From contig JAJEKV010000113.1 of NCBI GenBank assembly GCA_021234155.1, positions 1,560,184 through 1,624,183 on the forward strand: 64,000 nt of DNA, read 5' to 3'. The DNA is from Isoetes taiwanensis (taxonomy: Eukaryota; Streptophyta; Lycopodiopsida; Isoetales; Isoetaceae). The notes under the pieces are model-generated. The model saw nothing but the letters and a program-made list of their open reading frames with translations, ran no database searches and was not told where the DNA came from. Within the stretch, counting starts at the first letter, position 1. Every line of letters starts with the position of its first letter. The position numbers and the translations under genes were made by a program. Below are positions 11,201 to 22,226 of this stretch, piece by piece.

Positions 11201-13534
11201 CTTTCAAGTCTAAGAGCATGGGCTTCTTGAAATCATCAAATACATGAAGTGGGCATTTGAAATGTAAAGATAGTCAAATGAGACGAGATGCCCTTCCTGC
11301 AACCCAAAAATTAATGTCTCTGAAGAAGCCACCTTTTAAAATGTAAGGATAATTAAAGGAGCAGAGATGCCTCTTGCAGCCATGTATCAATAGTGTACTC
11401 TCAAATATCTTTTTTAACTAAGTCCCCGTGCCAATAGTAGGGATGATCATTGAGAATAAATTAAATGCCATCCATACTTGACATAAAAATAAAGTAGCAC
11501 CTACATATATTACTAATACTATAGTGACTATTTTGAAAGAAACCATTGCTTATATGAAATGAACAGATGATGTGCCTTCCAACTACGAGATCTATATCAA
11601 AATTTAATGACTCTCGTAGTTCTTTCAGAGCATCTTTGTAGGTTGCAAACCCTAGCCTAAAAAGATACATAAATCCATTTGGCCCAACCTTAAAGCCCAT
11701 TTTGAATGAGCCATCTTAGGCATACTCTAGCAATAGACCCTTTTTTGGCTCAACCTAAAATATGCAAAGCGATTTTGGATGGGCCATCTTGGGCACGATG
11801 CTCGATGAGGTTTTAGTTAGCCCTTCAAAAAGGATGGCCTTCTACAGATTATAAAAGCGTATAAGATTGGCAAATGTTGATTTTATGTATGGACAGAGCT
11901 TATCTCGCCAAGTTTTTGTATCTGCCCTATAGATATTAAATATTTGAAAGCAATTTTGCCGCCACTGGAAGAACAATATATTTCACAATCTGTTTAGATG
12001 ATTATATCTAAATAAAAAAATGGCAAATTCATTTGGGTCTAACTCAATTCAAAATTTATAACTTAGTTCTATGTCAAATATACTTTATATTCATATTATT
12101 ATTTATAATTAATATTTATCAAAATTTTCAAAATTTGTAGAATTATCAAGTATACAAGCTTTAGAATAGATCAACTATGAAGTTTCATGATTCTTCATGC
12201 TTTCACACGTCGGAGCCTTTCAAAAACAAGTTATTTCACGTCATTGGCCTTAGCTTAAACAAGCTAGATTTGACTATTTTTAAAATCCTAATGGAGGCTA
12301 ATGCAATGTCATACTTGTTTTTTCTTCGATTGATACTATTTTTGTTTAAATTTTTTTTATATAGTTATCTTATTTATTATTCAAATGGGTGACGTTTGCC
12401 AAAAAAATTAATATGTTATTCCAAATATCATTTATAAGTTTGTCATTGTTGATTTATCAAATTTGAAAGTAATGATATCAAATAAAGCTTATGGTTTTAC
12501 AGACTTACAATCTGGATATTGAATTGCATGTATTGTTGTTAATATTCACTTATTTATAGTTTTGATATAATGTTTATATGTTGCAGAGGTGTTTGCAAGG
12601 GATCTTGAGCTCTTCTTTCAACATATAATGAAGTGTGATAGCAATGCTGGAAGAATTAGAGATACCTTGCTTTGATTTGGATAGATTTTTAAGGAATTTT
12701 GCACAGTTAGAATTCAAAATAGCGGCAAAAGAGATGAGGAAATAAATATTATAACTACTCCACTATTTGAAAAGGGAAGGCATGTTTTCATTTCATTTGG
12801 TGGAGTTTGTTATTAAAAGTTAACAAATTATTATACGGTGGGGTCTAGTCAGGATCTAGTTCATTAAATCATTTGTATATATTAGCTAGCTACAAGAAAT
12901 ACTGTTAGGAGAGCCAAATTGGTAACACCAACAGAGTTAGAGGAAGGCAGGTAACATGGCAACATAAAGGATTTGAAAGAATCCTAAAAGACAACAGTAA
13001 AACAAGGGAGCAATGGAAGAATTCTAATTGACATATACACTGATGCAGGATGGTACTAGTACATGGATTAAGAAAATGGAGAGGATCATGAGGATACACA
13101 TTCCAAATGTATGCAGGAAAGAGTTAATAGACTACATATTTCTAGATCCAAAATCAGTTGGTCGGATGAAAGAAATCAAACTACTGGAATGGCCAATAGA
13201 ACCACAATTCTGTTAATTTGGGATTATTCTACATTTCATTTTTTTGAAAATGGCAACTGCATCTTTCACACTTGATTTTACGGTTCTTTGGAGTAAAATA
13301 CAGGATTCTAGGGCTTCAATTCCCAAAGAATCTAGTTTAAGATTGATCAAAACATTAAATTATGAACGTAACATACGGATCCAAAATTAATTTTATGAAT
13401 ATTCTGCAGATGTATAGCAGAAAAGTGGTCTATTTACATGAACCATAGTTGTAGAAAAATTAAGATTTTAACCTTTCAGACCAACATATTAGGTCCAATT
13501 CGAGGTCGGATTGCAAGAATAGAGATCCATTTCT
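8198..13534. repeat. Copy A of a ~5.3-kb segmental duplication
   Basis: This interval is collinear with 33,643-40,312 in direct orientation, apart from a 1.43-kb insertion and small indels in one copy or the other. In stretches compared by eye, most bases agree, with roughly one difference per 15-25 bases. Homology starts at about AGACTAAATTT (8,205) and ends at 13,534, inside a sequence that in copy B continues as a minisatellite. The unit is AT-rich and has no recognisable long protein. Short peptides conserved in both copies, for example around 9,181-9,260 and 9,700-9,830, are unidentified. Copy A holds the uninterrupted target AATTAATTT at 13,385-13,393, where copy B carries a Mutator-type insertion. 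Confidence 0.9.
12588..12676 (+). pseudogene. Exon-like piece, weak resemblance to CENP-S/MHF1
   Basis: After a TTGCAG acceptor-like sequence, the plus strand reads EVFARDLELFFQH and remains open to a stop near 12,675. The block resembles the histone-fold segment of plant CENP-S/MHF1 proteins, where a (A/K)DLELF-x-xH core is found, but the residues after it do not match. The same exon-like block, with its acceptor, is preserved in copy B (about 37,936). No adjoining exons could be established. This is a weak call on a short match and could be chance. Confidence 0.2.
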
Positions 13535-15480
13535 CAATTTCAAGTCTGAAAGCACCTATGTCATCCGTTATAGCTAAGAATTTCTGAATGGATGAAGAAA
13601 AGAGGTGATTTTCTTATCTCAATTTGCAAAGAGCTGAAGAGCTTTGATTTCTCTTGCCTGGCTGCTTCACTAACGTAAATTTGTCAAATACTTGCCAAAC
13701 CAGAACCCATCGAACTCATAGAAAGTAACAATAGGAGCTCGCGCGTTGAGGCTCCAGTTGAGGCGCCAAGAGTTTGTATTGGTGTCAGGCATTAGGAGCT
13801 CACTCGGTGCTAGGCGCCAGGAAGTTGCATTGGCTGCCAGGCGCCAGGGAAAGAAAAGAGAGAGAAACAAAAAAACTTGCCTGGCCGCCAGGCACCAGAC
13901 GCCAGATAAAGACGTTCCCGTTTAAGAAGAAAAAAGAACCAACTTAACTCCGAAATTTGTACTCCGTGGAAAGCCCATAACGTTCGACGGGAAATCCAAA
14001 TTTTAGTAGTAGGTGGAAAACTCAAAAGTAACACTGGGCGGGAACCTTAAAACCAACACTCCGAGGGAAATAAAAAATCAGAACTAGGCGGGAACCCTAA
14101 AACTGACAACCCCAAAATTGACACATGGGGATCCCAAAACTAACAACACCTAAACTAACACCCGGTGGGTTCAAAATCGTGGAATAATTTCAAATTAATA
14201 GAATCGTGGTTATAGGCACAAGGAAGACAGATAGGCTAATCAAGTTCACCATCAAAACCAACTCTCACAGAGTAATACTTGAAGAGGAAGATGATCAAAT
14301 AAGGTACAAACTAGATCCAAACAAAATGAAAAAAATTAGGGAAAAGGTGGGCAGACTGGGAGAAAACAAAATGGAGTGGAAAAGAGGCAATAAAAATGGG
14401 AAAAATTGGTTGGAGGATTTGTAACCCATCTCTACAATTTTCCATGCATGCTAGCAAATAAGAAGGCATCTTGAAAATAGCGCATCCATGACAACCTGCA
14501 AACACATAACTCGTGCTTTAGAATTGAAGAATTAATCAACCTATTCACAAAAAGAGCAAGTGACGACTGTAATTTTCATCAAGTTCTTATTCTTAATGGA
14601 TCTAGATATTGATTGGTTATCAACATATAACACCACATCTTATAATGAAAATACATCCACCTGCATGTCCTCCATGCTGCTAATCAAGTTCCTTATACAT
14701 AGTCATCCATATACAAAATAAGCAGATAAGTCGCATTTAATTAAAGTGGATCACATGCGATTTTGTTTTTTTCTTTTGAAAACTTGTTATTTTACATCAA
14801 AAGGACATGCAAAACATTTTAGACCTCTATAACTATAAAAAAAAATAAGTTTTTCTGTGCAAGGGTCAGTACAACCATGAAGATAATTTCCTGCTATTTT
14901 CTGGGGTCTCGAGTCGAGAACACCAAGAACATAAACCAAATGAAGGAAATTGTTTACACATTCAAAACAAAGTTATAGCCCAAAAAGAGTTTTTATTCAT
15001 AAATGAGATGGTTACAATCTATATAACAGTGGATGAATAGACCATGGCAGTCGTGCTATCATTATAGTTACATCATCATGGTAGGTGTTCCACCTTAGAG
15101 GAACAACCCGAGGGGCATCTTGTTGCCTCTATAAGCTTTGGGGGCAACCTGAAGAACATGGAATGCCTCATGAGGAGGTGTCTCGCGAGCCACCCGCTGG
15201 CCTATTCAACCAATTTTCCCACCATCCTCCCACATCCTTTCTCCAATCGCCGGGTCAAATATGCTTGTTCCTCAACCTCCGTGGATCTCATGCAATGCTT
15301 TCAGGATCCTTTATGGTTCCTGGAGCTGTGAAATCTTCTTCCTCTTCTCCTCATCTCTTATTCCCTGCCACCTAGAAGAGAGGAAATCCATAATTAACAA
15401 TTACAGTGCCATTAGCCATGAGTAATGAAAAAAAAATTGCAAAACTGAAATAGTTGGAGATCATTCATTCCATTTAGGTT
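13535..15480. other. Unassigned intergenic DNA with short repeated motifs
   Basis: No coding frame is recognisable. From about 13,740 to 13,915, GGCGCCA/GGCGCCAG-like words recur at least four times. From about 13,985 to 14,110, a phrase around GGCGGGAACC followed by TAAAACTGACA-like sequence is repeated. The sequence may be part of an LTR or 5' region upstream of the gypsy element, but there is no second LTR to confirm this. The remainder is AT-rich. Confidence 0.3.
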
Positions 15481-16197
15481 GTAACAGACCCATGGAAGAC
15501 CGCTCGAGTAGATCTTGGTGTCGCATTCTCGAGACACCAGCATAAATGAGTAGAAGCGACTACTCATAAACGTCTAAACGGTTTTGCCCAATTGGTTAAG
15601 GGCATGTCAGTTGGAAATGTTCATTTTGATATCAGAGCAAGAGTTCTTGATCACTAACCGCTGCTTGTGTTATTGGCCAGACAAATGGAGATCATCAATA
15701 TTCCAAGTGATAACAAGAAAAAAGACGTCATTAATATATCAAGTGATGACAAAGAGGGTCCACAAGATGGGGGATATTCCTATCTGCTAGAGTTGTTCCA
15801 GTCCCGAAGTATCCAGCCCAGAGTCAGAGGGGGAAAGAGAGTCTTTAGGAATATGTTCTCCATATTCTAGCTACGTTACTCAAGTTTGGAGCCCTAGGAC
15901 AATAGAAATTGCCAAAGCCTATCTGAAGCTTCGGAAGGGGAGAATTAGAAAAACCCGAAAGCGAGCCTGAATAGCACTCTACGAGCTCTCTAGATCTTTT
16001 GAACCTCCTGAGAGGATAGAAGTTTGCGTGCATGGATCACGTGTATACTCACTTGAGAATGAACAAAAAACAAATTGTGTTTTGCTTGAGTTGTGTTATC
16101 AATTCTTGGCTTAGGACTTAACTGAATGTTAAGGTTGGACCTTGGGTTGTTTTTGTTAGAACTCTAAGAAACTTGTTAAAGTGGATTATAGATTTAC

Positions 16198-17188
16198 ATG
16201 GAGGGAGGAGATGAGAACGCCGCAGTACAAATGCTAGGTCAGATACTGCAAGGAGTGCAGCAATAGCTGGGTTTGCTCTAGAACCAGATGCCTACTGTTA
16301 AGGACCCCGTAACAGACGAGATTAACAAGATCCTCTGTAATGTCAAGCAAGAAAGGTTTACAGGAAAGGATATTACGGGTGATGATGCAGATGCATGGCT
16401 TCGTGGCATTGAATTCTACTTTAACGTAAAGAAGACGACTGAGAAGCAGAAAGCTGTTATCGCAGATCTGTTGCTCACTAACTTTGCTAAGTTTTGGTGG
16501 GATGTTTATAAGAAGACCCATAACCTTACCTTTGGAGATATTGACTGGGATGTGTTCCGGAAAGCCTTCTAGTTACATTACTTGCCTATGGGATACAGAA
16601 TGACGAAGATGCATGATTTCTTGAACTTGATGCAGACGAAATCGGTAGAAGATTATACAGTGAAATTTCAGCAGTTGCAACCTTACGGACCTCCATTTGA
16701 GCCAGAGCAACTAGCAGATAAGTACATCAAGGATTTGAAGCCAGAGCTGTCTGTTTTAATTGGAGGGGTGACATATCCTAGTTTGGACGAAGCCTGCCAA
16801 GTATGAGGAGGAGGTACTGAACGCAACATGGAAGAAGCATATAAGTGACGATTTTGGTTGGAATCACCCCGATAATCATCGTCGAGAAAGTGAGGCAATT
16901 ATGATCTTGAAGAATACTAATGGAGAACAAAACCACTCAAACGCGGATAAGTTAAGGGAGAAGTTATTAAGGGAAAACAAGTGTTTTCACTGCCATCAAG
17001 TGGGCCATCGAGTAAGAGATTGTTCACAGAAAATACAAGAACGCAGGACCACTTATAGAATATCCAATCCACGGAATGAAAATACCTCAAGGGTAATCGA
17101 GGCAAACAGCCCATGTATGCTCGAGCCATTACTATTGAAGATGTGGTCTAGGAACCCATGGGTGATATGCAGCTATCGATGGAAGTGA
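16198..17188 (+). pseudogene. gypsy gag with CCHC knuckle
   Basis: The frame starts at ATG 16,198 (MEGGDENAAV), meets a TAG at 16,264-16,266, resumes in the same frame, meets a second TAG at 16,570-16,572, and continues to about 16,806. A frameshift then leads to the knuckle CFHCHQVGHRVRDC near 16,981-17,022. The middle part (AWLRGIEFYF and W-x-x-FRKAF-like blocks) is typical of the gypsy retrotransposon gag domain, which packages element RNA. Two stops, a frameshift and loss of continuity with protease make this non-functional. Confidence 0.8.
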
Positions 17189-17216
17189 ACTTACAGCCCA
17201 AACTGGACTAATTCAT

Positions 17217-17744
17217 GTGCCAGGTAAAATTCTTGAGTATCCAATTAAATTTTTGATTGATTGTGGCAACAACAATAGTTTTATATCGCCGAAGATTGTT
17301 CAACAACTTGGATTGCCCAGTAAAAGTCATGTAATACGAAGTGTGGCAATGGCAGATGGAAAGATCAAGTTCACCCAAGCTCTTATGCCTGCTTTACCAT
17401 TCCAGATTTGTGACTTTCCATCTAAGGTTGACTTTGAGGTATTAAGTCTAGGACAATATGAAGCTATTTTATGCATGGATTGGTTGAAGCAAAATCGTGC
17501 CCTTGATTGTGAGAAGGAGATAGTATGGTGCCGGCCAAAACCAGATGTGGAAGTTAAGCTCTATGGAACCACAATAGAAAGAAAATTTGAACTCCTAAGT
17601 TTGAAAGCAGTGAGAAGATGTATGAACAAGAAATGCTCAATGTTTATGGGCTACCTTGCCTGTCATACTGAAGATAAAGAGGAGACAATTCCCCAAGAAG
17701 TGCAAAATGTATTAGACGAATTCCAAGATGTCTTTCCATCATAG
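17217..17744 (+). pseudogene. gypsy aspartic protease region
   Basis: A 175-codon open stretch whose N-terminal part reads FLIDCGNNNSFIS, the aspartic protease active-site region of gypsy polyproteins. The usual D-(S/T)-G triad is DCG here. The following LGLP, MADG and LGQYEAILCMDWL blocks are the standard downstream protease motifs. The frame ends at a TAG (17,742-17,744), after which the reverse transcriptase continues in the same frame. Protease and reverse transcriptase were thus one polyprotein before that stop arose. Confidence 0.8.
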
Positions 17745-17753
17745 TTAATAGAG

Positions 17754-18550
17754 TTGCCACCTTTTAGAGCAGTCAATCATGAAATTGAACTGGAACCAAG
17801 AGCTACGCCATCTTCGCGACCACCTTATCGATTCCATTGTCTTGAGATGGCTGAGCTTAAAAAGCAATTGATTGAGTTATTGAACCAAGGATTTATTTGG
17901 CCGAGCACCTCTTCCTTTGGAGCATCAGTATTGTTTATCAAAAAGAAAGATGGAACCTTACGGTTTTGCATTGATTACATGATGTTGAATAGAATTACCA
18001 TTAAGAATAGATATGCCTTGTCAAGGATTGATGAATTATTTGATCAGATTGGGCAAGCCAACTATTTTACCAAAATTGATTTGAGATCAGGTTACCACCA
18101 AATTCGAATTAAAGAATCTGATATGTATAAAACAATATTTCAGACACATTATGGTCATTATGAATTTGTGGTTAGCCTTTTGGATTGATCAATGCTCCTG
18201 CTACATTCATGAGACTTATAAATGAGACATTCATGTCGCAGCTTGATCGATATATGTGTTAGTGTTCTTTGATGATATTTTGATTTATTCAAAGACATTG
18301 GAGGAACATGTGCAATACTTAAAGGAGTGCAAAGTTGTACAAAAAGATGTCCAAGTGCTCCTTTGCCCAGCATCGTATGACCTACCTAGAACATGTTATT
18401 TCAGAAAAGGGAATTGAACCCGATCTAAGCAAAGTGGATGCCGTTAAATCTTGGCCTACAAAAAGTAAGGGATTTCCTTGGTTTTGCAGGATATTAGTTT
18501 ATCGAAGGTTTTATAAAGAAAGCTGCACCTCTTATATCTTTGTTGGGTAA
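17754..18550 (+). pseudogene. gypsy reverse transcriptase
   Basis: The reverse transcriptase begins in the protease frame: [13 protein letters not shown], then a [13 protein letters not shown] block. It frameshifts after YEFVVSL near 18,178. The catalytic box is still visible in another frame at about 18,265-18,290 as FFDDILIYSK, so both catalytic aspartates persist, with F in place of the usual L before them. A further frame (18,335-18,550) carries the thumb/connection region. At least two frameshifts and a stop prevent translation of a complete enzyme. Confidence 0.85.
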
Positions 18551-18990
18551 GGGGCAAGACTTCCTTTGGAGTGAAAAATGCAATGCAAGTTTTGAAATTC
18601 TCAAGGAAGCGTTGACTTCTGCTCCTATGTTGAGGATACCAAATATGAATGAACCATTTCGAGTTGTAACTGATGCATCACATCTTGGAATTGGTGGAAT
18701 TTTGATGCATGATGGACGAGTTTGTGCATATGGGTCTCATAAGCTTACACCATTGGAATCTAATTACCCAGCTCATGATCTAGAGATGCTAGTTATAGTG
18801 CATGCTTTAGGGGTATGACCTTTTGAAAAAACCATTTGTTCTCGTAACGGATCACCATAGCCTTAAAGATTTTCTGACCCAGCTACACTTGAATAATCGT
18901 CAACTCGTTGGATGGAGTTACTACAAGAGTATGATATTTGAATAGAGTATTCTCCAGGCAAAGACAATGCTGTAGCTGATGCTTTATCTC
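18540..18990 (+). pseudogene. gypsy RNase H region
   Basis: The frame from 18,540 reads the connection to RNase H: LKEALTSAPMLRIPN, then VVTDASHLGIGGIL with the first catalytic aspartate, and SHKLTPLESNYPAHDLEML with a conserved glutamate. This order is the gypsy RNase H signature. A frameshift after 18,818 moves the continuation (LVTDHHSLK-like, then KDNAVADALSRR near 18,960-18,995) into other frames. The enzyme would have removed template RNA during reverse transcription in an active element. Confidence 0.8.
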
Positions 18991-19179
18991 GTAGGCCTCT
19001 ATATGCCATTGTGAGTATAATTCAGAATCCATGGAATGAGAAGTTTAGAACTCTAACATAGGAAGATCAGCAATTGAAGAAGATATTCGATTGTTTGATA
19101 CAAGGACAGGATTTTAAGAACTACTCTTTGAAGGATGGAACCTTGTTTTACAGCAGCCGGACTTGTGTTCCAGATAATG

Positions 19180-19990
19180 AGTAGTTATGTCACGAGATAA
19201 TGCATGAATCTCATGATAGTCCTATAGCAGGTAAAAAAAACCCTTCGAAAAGTTTGTCAGCATTACTTTTGGCCAGGAATGAAGCGATATATTTAGTACC
19301 ATATTCTTAGTTGTTTACCTTGCCAGAGGGTTAAAGCTTCACATCTTAGAACATCGGGCCTTCTACAACCTTTAGATATACCTATGCGGAAATGGGAAAG
19401 TACTGGCATGGATTTTCTTGTTAGTCTTCCTCGAACGCGATCCAGTTATGATGCAATTTATGTGGTAGTTGAACTAAACAAGCTCATGTCCTACCTATCA
19501 AATCTACAGCGACTGCCATGGATATTGCTCGTACCTTTGTTAAGGAGATTTTTCGGCTTGTATGTCTATGTGAATTGCATCAGATAGGGATACCAAGTTT
19601 ACAGGTCAATTATGGCAAGGAATTTTTCAAAACATTCGTACTCAACTTCGGATAAGCACAACATATCATCTCCAGACTAATGGACAACTTGAATGAGTTA
19701 ATCAGGTCCTTGAAGACATGTTAAGGATGTATGTAATGGATCATTCTCATACTTGGGACTCTATCTTATTCCCTGCAAAATTTGCTTACAATAATACCTA
19801 CCAAGATTCTCTCAAAATGAGCCCATTCCAAGCACTTTATGGAGAAGATTGCAGATGTCCTGTTAATTGGCGAGATCCTCTATGTCAAATTGAGGTTTCA
19901 AATCAAATGGTCCAAGGGATTGAAGAGCAATTGAAAGTTTTGCGTCGTAATTTACAGCTTGCACAAAATAGGAGAAAGCAATATGTTTGA
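19180..19990 (+). pseudogene. gypsy integrase, C-terminally truncated
   Basis: The zinc-binding HHCC region is legible from about 19,190 (LCHEIMHESHDSPIAG, later CLPCQRVKASH). The catalytic core follows: GMDFLVSLPRTRSSYDAIYVVV at 19,384, a frameshift, and the end of the core at 19,718-19,990 with FAYNNTYQDSLKMSPFQALYG. Stops lie at 19,182 and 19,294 (TAG) and 19,694 (TGA). Homology ends at 19,990, before the C-terminal domain, and a different sequence follows. The element is therefore deleted at its 3' side, not just mutated. Confidence 0.8.
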
Positions 19991-21375
19991 TAGTCCAGAA
20001 GGTTCTTGATGCGGATGATTAACGTATGTCTTCCATTCGATGAAGATTGCTGATAGACCAGTTTGTGCCCTGTACTACTCATTTCGTTTGTAGAGGTGTT
20101 TGCCATTGTGCTTCGCCCTCTTAGGTCTGCCTTTTACTCTCCTCCCTTCATTTGTCAGTACGTCGCTTGGGTCTTCAATGTCTTCAAGAAGTCGTGCCTT
20201 TTGCTCTTCTGTGGCTCAAGCCTCGTACTCCAAACGTAAACACTCGTATATCTTAGAGTAACGGTTTAAATCAAATGGCTACTTAAAGGGCTCTTCTATA
20301 ACATTATGGGTTTTATAAGCAAGCAAGACAGTTCGGGCTGTATTAATAGACATACTTATAGCCTTCAAGTCTTTGGACATTAGGACATGTGGTCTGGGGT
20401 GAACTGAGCTTTAAGAAGAGGTGATGTACCAATATTTGAGCTTGTGTTGCTATGCTGAAGGTCTAGATGACTATAACAAAGGAATATTTTTGAGCACTTC
20501 TGCCCAGAAGTAAGGCATCACGTTTGAGCTGAGAGAAGAGCTTGCAAGGTTCTAATGGAGTATTACTTCTATTTCTAAACAAACCCTAGTTTGGAAAATA
20601 AATTTTAGGGTTTGAGCAATTTTGGTCATTTTGAGATGGAGTGTAGCATTTTTAGCCTAATTTGAAGTTATAAATGGGTTCTAGACTGTCTAATTGGTCT
20701 TATTGCAATAAATTTCAGGCGATTTAGAGCTGTCTAACTCAAGTTATGAAGGTTCAAAGTTTTGACCCCTCACACAGTGCGCTAGAGGTTTGTTCAAAAA
20801 TTTTGAAAGGGCCCCAGGCACACTCTGTGAGTGGTCGCCACCTGTTTAGGTTCTAGATGACTCTATAAAGTTGGTATGAAGTAGAATCTTGCTTATTTTG
20901 AGGTGTTAAGCTGAACTGTAAATCGACCAATCTTGTCAATGAGAAAAACAGTAAACCAATAACTTGGCACTGTGGAAATTAATGCTATAAGAGCTAAGCA
21001 CTTCGTTCAATGCACTCATAGTTTTGGAGGAAGGGAGCCATTTAACCGCAATAAACACATCTTTTTGGAATAAATTTTGGTTGTAAAAAGCAATATACAA
21101 TAGTACTATTATGGCAAAAAATGAAGACATGGGTGTCCTGTATTCTGTTGCCAGGAACCCCATTTTCTTTGCCCATTATAGCAACATCGACAAGCTTTAG
21201 ACCCAGGTTATAAGTATCAGGAAATGCCTACAGATTGGTTGACTGCCAAGCCCACAGAATCTGTTGCAACTAAATCCACAACTAAGCTTAAAGCAAGGTA
21301 AATCTCAGCAGCTAACAGTGTTACTGCTGGTGCCCATGGGTTTATTATTCCAGCAAATCTAAAGTTCTCCTTTGC
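19991..21375. other. No recognisable gene
   Basis: About 1.4 kb after the gypsy break. I see no protein family, RNA gene or LTR pair. The stretch around 20,570-20,840 (repeated TTTAGGGTTTGAG-like and CACACAGTG/CACACTCTGTG words) has the feel of LTR or 5' leader sequence of another retrotransposon, without proof. Confidence 0.3.
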
Positions 21376-21799
21376 TAAGATAAGATAAGATAAGATAAGA
21401 AGTATTTTAACGTCCACGAGAACCCACTGGGTTATGGGACCAGAACAAGGAAAGAGGGCAAAAGCCCTAACAGTACCTGGGTCTATGCCTCATAAGAAAT
21501 CACAACTAGGGGATGAACCCCGATACAAAGGAAAAGAACACTAGACCCAACAGAAAGCAATATAGATGTTGGATGCGCTATGACGAATATCCCAGCCAGG
21601 GATTCTGAGGCCATTGATCGCAGATAATGGCCAATGCATTAACTTCTTATATAAGCAACGGAAGACAAAACTTAACATAGACATATAAATAATGACTCAA
21701 TAGCTATTGCAATCAGTGGTCTTTATGGAATTAGATGTAATACAACAGAACAATGCAAGACTGACCTCAAAATCGGTTGTTTTGTCTAAGAACTAAGAT
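21376..21799 (-). mobile_element. LINE 3' UTR remnant with (TCTTA)5 tail
   Basis: Five copies of TAAGA at 21,376-21,400 are, on the minus strand, (TCTTA)5. Directly upstream in minus orientation is a sequence with GGGTTCTCGTGG followed shortly by ACGTTAA. That arrangement resembles the other pentanucleotide-tailed LINE end at 33,096-33,200, where GGGGCCTCGCGG and GACATTAA precede (TATTC)9. I infer the same LINE type. No coding part is recognisable, and the copia element borders it at 21,800. Confidence 0.4.
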
Positions 21800-21804
21800 C
21801 CATT

Positions 21805-22226
21805 TGAAAGGAAACTTAGCACTAGTTCAAGTTAATCAATAAGCATTTAGACTTGAACAACTTATAAATGTCATACACGAACAATTTACATACTGAACAT
21901 CTAGGTTATATGAATAAATCATATACAAACACAAGCGACTTTGATCGATTCCATCAGTGAACCTGATCATCTATATTACACGAAATTCATCTTATATACA
22001 GTATTGGATCGCCGCTTTCCAGCAATCCTTGTATCATATCCTTTGGTTTAGCAAGTCGGTTGCCAGATCTTTGTTTTCATAACCACCTGTCCGGGAACAC
22101 TGTTCACCGAGCTAGGTATATGGGATAACTATAAATAAATAATATTTACAATCTAAGACCATTGTCTTAGGATTTAACATATTCAATGATAAATTCATGC
22201 CCCTTTATGTTGTAATATATTCTTCA
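21805..22226 (-). repeat. copia 3' LTR, 422 bp
   Basis: On the minus strand it begins TGAAGAATATATTAC immediately after the purine tract following the RNase H stop, and ends TTTCA, giving the TG...CA termini of an LTR. It aligns along its whole length with 55,002-55,406 on the plus strand, with small differences. The five bases beyond it (AATGG on the element strand) match the five bases before the other LTR. Confidence 0.9.

Larger units (their letters stand above)
15480..19990 (+). mobile_element. Decayed Ty3/gypsy retrotransposon, 3'-truncated
   Basis: Domain order on the plus strand is gag, CCHC knuckle, protease, reverse transcriptase, RNase H, integrase, which is the Ty3/gypsy order. 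A primer-binding site is suggested at 15,627-15,638 (TGATATCAGAGC, one base from the initiator-Met type TGGTATCAGAGC). The sequence TGTAACA near 15,482 resembles the start of many plant LTRs, but no matching 3' LTR is seen, so LTR limits are unproven. Homology stops abruptly at 19,990 within the integrase C-terminal region, so any chromodomain and the 3' LTR are missing. The frame is broken by several in-frame TAG codons, at least one TGA, and frameshifts. The copy is inactive. Confidence 0.85.

Noticed and set aside
15575-15605. tRNA-Ser-like GCCCAATTGGTTAAGGGC word
   Set aside because: No acceptor stem, anticodon arm or T-arm fits around it. It lies just before the gypsy primer-binding site and is better read as LTR/leader sequence.
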